From JACRGC01 sp035288785 (lineage in GTDB: Archaea > Micrarchaeota > Micrarchaeia > Norongarragalinales > SBBD01): a stretch of 10,898 nucleotides of DNA. The stretch lies in the NCBI GenBank assembly GCA_035288785.1, contig DATDZF010000033.1, forward strand, positions 1 to 10,898, given 5' to 3'. Below, piece by piece: positions 5,885 through 10,898 of this stretch. Each line of letters begins with the position of its first letter. The stretch's first letter is position 1. The notes below the pieces were generated by a model that worked only from the letters and a program-made list of their open reading frames with translations, had not been told where the DNA came from and ran no database searches. Made by a program: the position numbers and the translations under genes.

Positions 5885-7279
5885 TCAGGAGAACAGCAAA
5901 GTCGATTTGCGGCGGTTTCCTTTGTCGAGGATGATGTCAAGCGACCTGCGCCTGATGACCTTCTCTGGATCGAATGGGAATTCGGGTTCCTGCACGGATG
6001 AAAGCAGCTTGGGATTCTCGACATGGGTTTCTATCCAGCCAGGTATTGAGCGCTTCTTGCCCCTTGCATCGAACCTGATATCCGTGTCGTAATGGAGCGT
6101 GAAGGTGCGGGAGCGGAATACGGTGCGGTTGTAGTTGACAGTGGCAATTGGCTCAAAGCCGTGACTTTTGAGCAGCCCCACAACATCGGCCTCCCTTTGC
6201 GGGCGGGTTGTCGGATTTATCCCGAGGTGGTCGAAAAGGACCCTCCAGTTCCGATTTTGCGCATCAAGCATGAACCCATCCTCATGGAAGCCTCCCCTGA
6301 CCTGCTTGTCAAATATCAGCGCAAATTTTGTCCTTCCATCCTCGGTTTTGATTGTCCGGAGCCGCACGCTCTTTCCCGCCTTCCTCAAAAAGCCGCTTTC
6401 CCTATCAAAAAAGACATCCGTATGCATGAGCGGTGCATCTGCTTCGAGCCGTTTTTTCTCGACCATATCCATCAGGTACTCGTTCGCTTTGGTGCGATCC
6501 GCGCTGGAATCGAGCAGGTATTTTGCCTTGCTGGATGTCAGCTCGCTAAGCCTTGCCGAAGAGGAGAGCTGGCGGAGCGCCACATTGATCCTATCCCGTT
6601 CTGCCTCATAGTGTTGGCGCAATCTGCCCACCCAATCGATATATGTGCGTATGGCTTCCCGACGGTCAATTTCCAGGACCGAATTTCCCTGTGTGCCAGG
6701 GTAAGGGATTCCAAGGCGCTGCATTCTTGGGAAACCGGATAGCCAAAACCCCAATTTCGCCTCCATATCCTTCCGGGTGGAAGTTCGGTCGCGCCAATAC
6801 ACTGGTGGGCCGGCCTTGGCGGTTTCCCTAAATCCGGATCCGAAAAGGATTGGCGAATGCTGCAGGCTCCATCTGAATAGCCCCAACTGCATGCCCCTGC
6901 CCGTCAGTGCTGTCAAGGAGGTCACCCATTTCATCGATTTCAAATCGTGCACAAACCTTGCCATACGAAGGATGGATGCATGGCCGCGCATAAAGGAGGC
7001 GAATTCATCACCCATGAAATAGCTGTAATCGCCCTTCTCGTACTCGGAGCGATGTGCCCGTAATCTTTCCTCAACCCCCTCGTAGAAATTGAGCTTCCTG
7101 TTGGTGCGCCAAAGCGCGGTTGCAGGGCCGAAAAGGACGCCAGGAAGGCGGCGGTGCATGGCCCATGAGAACCTTTGCGCCCATTTAAGCTTGAGCCTAT
7201 CGACCTGCTCAACATATTTGGATTTTGGGAAGAGTGGTTGCGCCTCATCCACGAGCTCGAATTCGTGCAGTTCTGCCAT
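5885..7279 (-). CDS. Protein with unknown N-terminal region and CYTH/triphosphate-tunnel-like C-terminal domain
   Basis: The protein is 464 aa. Residues 1-240 are basic and rich in Arg and Trp (for example LKLKWAQRFSWAMHRRLPG) and I cannot assign them. From about 243 the pattern resembles CYTH domains: a helix (262-278), HTDVFFD (286-292), VRLRTI (305-310), KFALIFDK (318-325), READ (362-365), a GFEPIATVNYNRTVF strand (374-388), TLHYDTDI (394-401) and GWIETHVEN (414-422). CYTH enzymes bind triphosphates in a beta tunnel with Mg. The usual opening ExExK motif is not clear here (SELTSSKAK, 245-253), so catalysis is doubtful. A TATA-like box 26 nt before ATG 7279 indicates a leaderless transcript, and the earlier ATG at 7300 nearly abuts that box, so 7279 is the start. 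EF-2 lies downstream with its own promoter. Confidence 0.7.
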   Translation of the reverse strand: MAELHEFELVDEAQPLFPKSKYVEQVDRLKLKWAQRFSWAMHRRLPGVLFGPATALWRTNRKLNFYEGVEERLRAHRSEYEKGDYSYFMGDEFASFMRGHASILRMARFVHDLKSMKWVTSLTALTGRGMQLGLFRWSLQHSPILFGSGFRETAKAGPPVYWRDRTSTRKDMEAKLGFWLSGFPRMQRLGIPYPGTQGNSVLEIDRREAIRTYIDWVGRLRQHYEAERDRINVALRQLSSSARLSELTSSKAKYLLDSSADRTKANEYLMDMVEKKRLEADAPLMHTDVFFDRESGFLRKAGKSVRLRTIKTEDGRTKFALIFDKQVRGGFHEDGFMLDAQNRNWRVLFDHLGINPTTRPQREADVVGLLKSHGFEPIATVNYNRTVFRSRTFTLHYDTDIRFDARGKKRSIPGWIETHVENPKLLSSVQEPEFPFDPEKVIRRRSLDIILDKGNRRKSTLLFS

Positions 7280-7301
7280 GGGAATAAGTTGTGGATGCAA
7301 G

Positions 7302-7309
7302 TTTAAATA
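7302..7309 (-). promoter_or_regulatory. TATA-like box for the CYTH-like protein gene, leaderless spacing
   Basis: The minus strand reads TATTTAAA, centred about 26 nt before ATG 7279. That places the transcript start at or next to the start codon, consistent with the absence of a Shine-Dalgarno sequence there. Confidence 0.55.
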
Positions 7310-7780
7310 GGAATTTGGGCTTTGGATGGATGGAACGGAAGGGGAGGGCTTGTGAAAATTGAGGATCGGTTGGGGAAGAACCTAGTGCGGCCCGATACCT
7401 GCATAAAAAGAAGCTGGCGACCAGATTATCCATTCATAATGTAATTTGGCCAACAAACAGAATTTGAGACCGTCCCAAGGAGTTCATGCTTTGCAAGTGC
7501 AGCGAAGGCCGGAATACCTCATTCCAAGAGGGCATTAATAGCCTCCCCTCCGGAGGAAAGTTCCCTGCCGACGTTCAACCCGGAATCAACGAAAACAGTC
7601 TAAGCTGCTCTGCCTTCCGAAATCGAAAATCTGCACGGAATTTTGCCGCGTTTGCATCTGCACCTCTTCGGGACGGTCCCGTGATTATTCAATGCACGGA
7701 GCCTACAATTATTGATTTTTTATTTGCCTTAATGTTTTGGTGGGATTTTTGCCTTAAACTTAATTTCTTTAGAATTTTCC
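7310..7780. other. Gene-poor stretch with one structured element
   Basis: No open frame in these 471 bp looks like a protein: the longest has no recognisable motif and runs into the antisense of the lipoprotein gene. The middle (7466-7680) is a candidate RNA or mobile element with complementary ends, described separately. From 7683 to 7780 the DNA is AT-rich, with a T6 run at 7717-7722. I see no gene in 7310-7465. Confidence 0.6.
7466..7680. other. Element with complementary ends: structured RNA or small inverted-repeat element
   Basis: GACCGTCCC at 7468-7476 is perfectly complementary to GGGACGGTC at 7670-7678, and the flanking bases extend the pairing with one mismatch. Inside are a hairpin GGAAT/ATTCC (7511-7515 and 7521-7525), a stem around GAGGGC and GCCTC (7527-7545), and the 10-bp palindrome CCTCCGGAGG (7547-7556). 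If transcribed on the plus strand, a weak TATA-like CATAATGTA (7434-7442) lies about 28 nt upstream and a T6 run follows 37 nt after the end. Alternatively the ends are terminal inverted repeats of a non-autonomous element. I see no convincing target-site duplication, so the nature is undecided. Confidence 0.4.
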
Positions 7781-8035
7781 TTAACCAAGCGCGCCCAATT
7801 CATCATCGGTTATGGAAATATCAGCCTGGTCAATCTCATTTGTGAGCTTTTCCAGTTCCGCAGACTGTGCAGCGCTGTCATCAATTGCACTGTCAAGCGA
7901 GGGGTCAATTGTAACAACGGTTGCCAATTTTGTGGGCTCAGGAGTTGGCGTTGCGCTTGCCTCCGGTTTCCCGCCCCCAAGGCAGCCAAATGCCAAGAGC
8001 GCGGAAATGACCAATGCGAAAATGATTTTTTTCAT
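7781..8035 (-). CDS. Small predicted lipoprotein with Thr/Pro linker
   Basis: The protein is 84 aa from ATG 8035. MKK, a hydrophobic stretch (4-16) and FGC with Cys18, followed by LGGG, make a lipoprotein-type signal. The lipobox (A-F-G-C) is not fully canonical, but Cys followed by Gly residues is common in archaeal lipoproteins. The mature part has a Ser/Thr/Pro linker (SATPTPEPT, about 27-35) and an acidic helical tail (about 48-84). No known domain is visible. AGGTGA 5 nt before ATG 8035 fixes the start; a GTG at 8044 overlaps that site and is rejected. The gene begins 27 nt after the stop of the large Kazal-domain protein and shares its Thr/Pro-rich style, so the two are probably one operon of surface proteins. 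Confidence 0.75.
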   Translation of the reverse strand: MKKIIFALVISALLAFGCLGGGKPEASATPTPEPTKLATVVTIDPSLDSAIDDSAAQSAELEKLTNEIDQADISITDDELGALG

Positions 8036-8062
8036 GGTAGTCACCTATTTACGGGAAAATAA

Positions 8063-9910
8063 TCAAGCCGCGGGGCTTGGAGAGCTTTCAACTGATGGAG
8101 TCGGGGTGGGAGTTGGTTCAGGCGATGGGGATGGCTCTGCAGTTGGTGTTGCAGTGGGTGTGGGCGACGCTTCTACGGAAGGCGTTGGGCTTGCAATGGT
8201 TGTAGGGGATGGCGTCGCAGTTGCAGAGGGGCTCGCTTCGACAGATGGAGTGGATGTCGGGGTTGGCGAAGCGATTGGCGATGGCGTAGGTGTCAATGAT
8301 GGCTCTGGAGTCGGGAAAGGCCCAATTGTCGGATCCGGGATGTCAACCGGCTTGCCTTCGCGTATCAGAACCAAAATGCGCTTGATGTGCGCCAGCCAAA
8401 GGGTGATGCTGTTAAGCCTCCATTGCGCTTCCCTAAATGTTGTCGAATCCTTGACTTTGCCACGTTCGGCTTCAAGCTTTAGGATTGCGGAATTAAGCTG
8501 CGTAACATTCCCCGAAGTCTCGTTTAATTTTGCGCTGAGCGCTTTTAATTTTGAAATGTGCTTCCTCATCACTTCGATACGTTTGAGAATGGTCTTCATG
8601 TGGAATTTGAACACCTTATTTTCCTTGAACTCCTTCCACCTTGCCATTACCTCCTTGATTATGGCGCGCCTCTCCTCGGGTGTCTTCGCATTCTCAAATT
8701 CATCCTGCTTCCTTTGCGCGTACGCCTTGATGTTTGCGAGCTCCTCCTCGGTCAGGTAGCCCTGCGATTCCAGCTTCTCGATTGCAGCGCGGATCTTGCG
8801 GAACTCGTGCTTTAGGTATTCAACGACCCGGTCCCTTTCGTCCGATTGGCATTTGGTCTTCTCATAGCCTTTCTTGGTGTCGCACGCCTTGATGCCCTTA
8901 AGGCCGTACTCCTTTTTCAGGCACGCGGCTTTCAGCAGCGGGGAATCTATGTTCTTGCAGCGATTATCCCTGTCATCGTCGTTCTTCAATTCGCCAATGC
9001 AGGCGCGAAGGCCGCCCTTGTCATCCTCGGTTCCATTGTCATCGTCATTGTCCTCGTACTTTTCCCGGCACTCCTTAAGCCTTGAAACGCAACTGGCGCG
9101 TGCGGGAAGGTTTTCGGTCATCGCATCGCAAACGCGGCAGCGCTCCTGCAGCTCGGGGCTGTCGGAATAAACCTGGCAGTCCATGCGCATGTCACGAACC
9201 TCGACTTGCAATTTCTTGAGGCAAGCAAGCCTTCCAACCTCGTCATTTGCGAATTTTTTTGCGCACTCGTATGCAACGCCCTTGACTTCGACGCGTTCCT
9301 CCACATCCTCCTTAAGGGCAAGCAGGCACATGCGCTTATCCTTGTCATCAGTGAAATCCGCGCATCTTTCCGATGGGGGCTTTGGGGGCAGGGAATCTGT
9401 TGAAGCAATCCGCTTGCATTCCGCACGCTTGGAATCATCAACAATCAAGGCGCAATTCCTAAGCATGGTGGATGCCAGCTTTTCCCTCACGTTTTCCTTC
9501 AGGCCGGCATAGCATTTTTCCTGCGCCTCATCCTCAAGCATCTTGCAGTCCCTAAACGGAGTTGCGACATCGTCGCTTGCGCCAAGTTTCCTAAGGCAGG
9601 CGGCCTTCTCCGCAACCGAGGTTAAACCACGGCATTTTTCCGCATCATCCGATACGCCCTTGCAGACGCCGCGGCTTGCAACCTCCGTCCCTGCGGCAGT
9701 TGCCTTGCAGGCATTTCCGTAGGTCTTGCCATCAACGCCGCATACCGGATTGTATTCGGCGGTGCATCCGACGGTTACCGCCTCCCGAATATTCTTTGCC
9801 ACCCGATCCCTGAGGGAGGTAGCGGAATCATCCGATCCATCCTCGGCATAAACGGGCGCAATCAACAGGCCTAGAAGCAGGAGTGAAAAAGCGAACAACG
9901 GGATCCTCAT
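8063..9910 (-). CDS. Secreted multidomain protein: Kazal domain, ten Cys-pair repeats, helical region, Thr/Pro/Ser-rich tail
   Basis: The protein is 615 aa. A Sec-type signal peptide spans 1-22, with cleavage after PVYA. Residues 49-83 are a Kazal-like protease-inhibitor domain: C49, C57, C68 and C83 with PVCGVDGKTYGN, and reactive-loop residues C49-T-A-E-Y that predict Ala51 at P1. The Kazal cysteines 1 and 5, which pair with each other, are both absent. Residues 93-354 contain 20 cysteines in ten pairs, mostly spaced 10-13 residues and often followed by L-x-K-L, suggesting repeated disulfide-linked helical hairpins. One pair (281 and 304) holds an Asp-rich insert. Residues 358-525 are charged and probably helical or coiled coil, with NET and NVT glycosylation sequons. 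The last roughly 80 residues are TPTPSP/VEASP low complexity, like a glycosylated stalk. No C-terminal membrane helix is seen. The function of the whole protein is unknown; inhibition of an extracellular serine protease is inferred. Confidence 0.9.
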   Translation of the reverse strand: MRIPLFAFSLLLLGLLIAPVYAEDGSDDSATSLRDRVAKNIREAVTVGCTAEYNPVCGVDGKTYGNACKATAAGTEVASRGVCKGVSDDAEKCRGLTSVAEKAACLRKLGASDDVATPFRDCKMLEDEAQEKCYAGLKENVREKLASTMLRNCALIVDDSKRAECKRIASTDSLPPKPPSERCADFTDDKDKRMCLLALKEDVEERVEVKGVAYECAKKFANDEVGRLACLKKLQVEVRDMRMDCQVYSDSPELQERCRVCDAMTENLPARASCVSRLKECREKYEDNDDDNGTEDDKGGLRACIGELKNDDDRDNRCKNIDSPLLKAACLKKEYGLKGIKACDTKKGYEKTKCQSDERDRVVEYLKHEFRKIRAAIEKLESQGYLTEEELANIKAYAQRKQDEFENAKTPEERRAIIKEVMARWKEFKENKVFKFHMKTILKRIEVMRKHISKLKALSAKLNETSGNVTQLNSAILKLEAERGKVKDSTTFREAQWRLNSITLWLAHIKRILVLIREGKPVDIPDPTIGPFPTPEPSLTPTPSPIASPTPTSTPSVEASPSATATPSPTTIASPTPSVEASPTPTATPTAEPSPSPEPTPTPTPSVESSPSPAA

Positions 9911-9915
9911 GGGAA

Positions 9916-9920
9916 CACCT
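9916..9920 (-). promoter_or_regulatory. Ribosome binding site of the Kazal-protein gene
   Basis: The minus strand reads AGGTG, ending 5 nt before ATG 9910. It supports this start, which also gives an intact signal peptide. Confidence 0.65.
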
Positions 9921-9960
9921 TTTCCTTTTTACAAAGCGGGTAACTAGTAAATTTTATTGC

Positions 9961-9972
9961 GGTATAAATACC
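9961..9972 (-). promoter_or_regulatory. TATA box for the Kazal-protein gene
   Basis: The minus strand reads GGTATTTATACC, which is nearly symmetrical. A start about 25 nt downstream gives a leader of about 30 nt. The rest of the gap up to the ftsZ terminator (9973-10136) shows no gene. Confidence 0.6.
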
Positions 9973-10136
9973 TTTCGGTGCATTTGTGGTCTTTTCCTCC
10001 CAATTCCACAATAGGAAGGGATTTGAAACCGATTGAGGGATGGGGCGGAGGATTCGTGAAATTTGGGGGGATGGAAAAAACAGGTCGTGCCGGAGAAAAT
10101 GGCAAGTAAACGGGATAAACAAAACAGGCGCATATT

Positions 10137-10197
10137 TCAGATAAAAAACAAAAGAAAAAGAAAAAAGGGGAAAACATCAAACAAAATTGATGTTTTC
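10137..10197 (-). terminator. Hairpin plus U-tract terminator of ftsZ
   Basis: A perfect 10-bp inverted repeat (GAAAACATCA 10170-10179, TGATGTTTTC 10188-10197, 8-nt loop) spans the last ftsZ codons and the stop codon. On the minus strand it is followed by CCCC and about 30 nt of T-rich sequence. This is close to a bacterial intrinsic terminator. Confidence 0.7.
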
Positions 10198-10898
10198 AAG
10201 GCCCATGCCCTCCTTCACTGTCGCCTTCTTCGCCTCAGCATGCCTCATGACGTTCGGCGAGGTGACTCCGGTGACAACTGCAGTAACGACGATCTTGTCG
10301 CCAAGGTCAGGGGAGATCCTTGCGCCCCATTTCACGTACGCCTTCGAGTCGAATGCATCGGTTATGCCTTCACCTATCTTGACGGCTTCCCCAAGGGTCA
10401 TCTGCGGCCCGCCGTTGATCAGGATGAGTGCGCCCTTCGAGCCCGCATAGTCCACATCAAGGAGCGGGTGCTCCAAGGTGCTCTGGATTGCCTGGTTGAC
10501 GCGGTCGGTGCCCGATGCTTCCCCAATGGAGATCATCGCGGTGCCGGCATTGCCCATGATCATGCGCAGGTCGGCGAAATCGATGTTCATCAGCGAGGGC
10601 AGCATCACGGTATCCGCGATTCCCTTGACGGCTTTGGCAACCAACGTGTCGGCAACAGCAAAGGCCTGGTTCATTGGCAGGTTCGGCACGAATTTGACAA
10701 GCCGGTTGTTATCTATTATTACTACGGTGTCGCAAACAGCTGAAAGCTGCTCAAGACCCCAGTCCGCCTTGTCCATCCTTGCGCGCTCAAGTGCAAATGG
10801 GAATGTCACCATCCCAACGGTTATTGCGCCCTGTTGCTTGGCAATCTGTGCGACAATGGGCGCAGCTCCGGTCCCGGTCCCTCCGCCCATGCCGGCGG
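10177..10898 (-). CDS. ftsZ: Cell division protein FtsZ (archaeal, FtsZ2-like), C-terminal part
   Basis: The tubulin-family GTPase of the division ring is truncated by the window end, leaving about 239 residues. The visible part starts AGMGGGTGTGAAP, the GTP-binding tubulin signature. The T7 synergy loop with catalytic residues is NIDFAD, in SLMNIDFADLRMIM. VTFPFALER, IDNNRLVKFVPNLP and HPLLDVDY are typical of archaeal FtsZ and look more like FtsZ2 than FtsZ1; that subgroup call is a judgement from memory. The chain ends soon after the core, with a short tail ending MGLENINFV. The upstream start lies outside the window. The next gene on this strand, the Kazal protein, has its own promoter. 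Confidence 0.95.
   Translation of the reverse strand, partial: AGMGGGTGTGAAPIVAQIAKQQGAITVGMVTFPFALERARMDKADWGLEQLSAVCDTVVIIDNNRLVKFVPNLPMNQAFAVADTLVAKAVKGIADTVMLPSLMNIDFADLRMIMGNAGTAMISIGEASGTDRVNQAIQSTLEHPLLDVDYAGSKGALILINGGPQMTLGEAVKIGEGITDAFDSKAYVKWGARISPDLGDKIVVTAVVTGVTSPNVMRHAEAKKATVKEGMGLENINFV

Noticed and set aside
5803..6024. 74-codon upstream extension of EF-2
   Set aside because: It overlaps the end of the CYTH-like gene, crosses the EF-2 promoter, and lacks EF-2 similarity; MARKEN at 5802 is the usual N-terminus.
7552..7565. GGAGGAAAG motif resembling the first conserved region of RNase P RNA
   Set aside because: The expected partner near the 3' end (ACAGAA...GCUUA type) is missing, so RNase P RNA is not supported; a covariance search would settle it.
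7596..7620. Minus-strand GGAAGGCAGAGCAGC resembling SRP RNA helix 8
   Set aside because: The opposite strand of helix 8 (CAGG before the GGAA loop) is not present and the spacing is wrong.
7486..7845. Plus-strand 119-aa open frame over the structured element
   Set aside because: The sequence has no protein-like pattern or family similarity, and it runs antisense into the lipoprotein gene.
7812..8759. Plus-strand 315-aa open frame rich in Gly and Val
   Set aside because: It is antisense to the Thr/Pro/Ser-rich tail and helical region of the Kazal protein; biased codons there keep the opposite strand open. No domain is recognisable.

Overview
The window is archaeal chromosome. It carries the C-terminus of aEF1A, an archaeal-type uS10, a full-length archaeal EF-2 with an HRGPAQ diphthamide-site segment, and an archaeal FtsZ (probably FtsZ2-like). 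TATA-like boxes lie about 25 nt before several starts, and Shine-Dalgarno (SD) sequences fit the archaeal AGGAGGTGAT consensus. Moderate GC, compact spacing and many small envelope proteins suggest an uncultivated lineage, perhaps DPANN-like; the phylum cannot be fixed from this sequence.

Plus-strand half (1-2707): the end of the EF-1A gene, then uS10 behind its own promoter, then a membrane module. The module has a GIDE-domain protein with two membrane segments, a 66-bp nested tandem repeat that starts inside the end of that gene and runs nearly to the next start, a LemA-family protein, and, overlapping lemA by ATGA, a membrane-anchored BPTI/Kunitz domain with six correctly spaced cysteines and a Lys at the P1 position.

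Minus-strand half (10898-2772, read leftwards): ftsZ (cut by the window end) with a hairpin/U-tract terminator; a secreted 615-aa protein with a Kazal domain, ten cysteine-pair repeats, a helical region and a Thr/Pro/Ser-rich tail; a small predicted lipoprotein 27 nt downstream of it; a 471-bp gene-poor stretch holding a roughly 215-bp element with complementary ends; a 464-aa protein with a CYTH/triphosphate-tunnel-like C-terminus; EF-2 with its own promoter; and a 220-aa Arg-rich protein of unknown function.

The most unusual content is two classic, mainly animal-associated serine-protease-inhibitor folds (Kunitz and Kazal) encoded 5.4 kb apart in an archaeon, both predicted to act outside the membrane, one of them translationally coupled to LemA. 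The Kazal domain has lost exactly the two cysteines of one disulfide. The 66-bp repeat array and the 7466-7680 element are the main noncoding structures left unexplained by ordinary genes.
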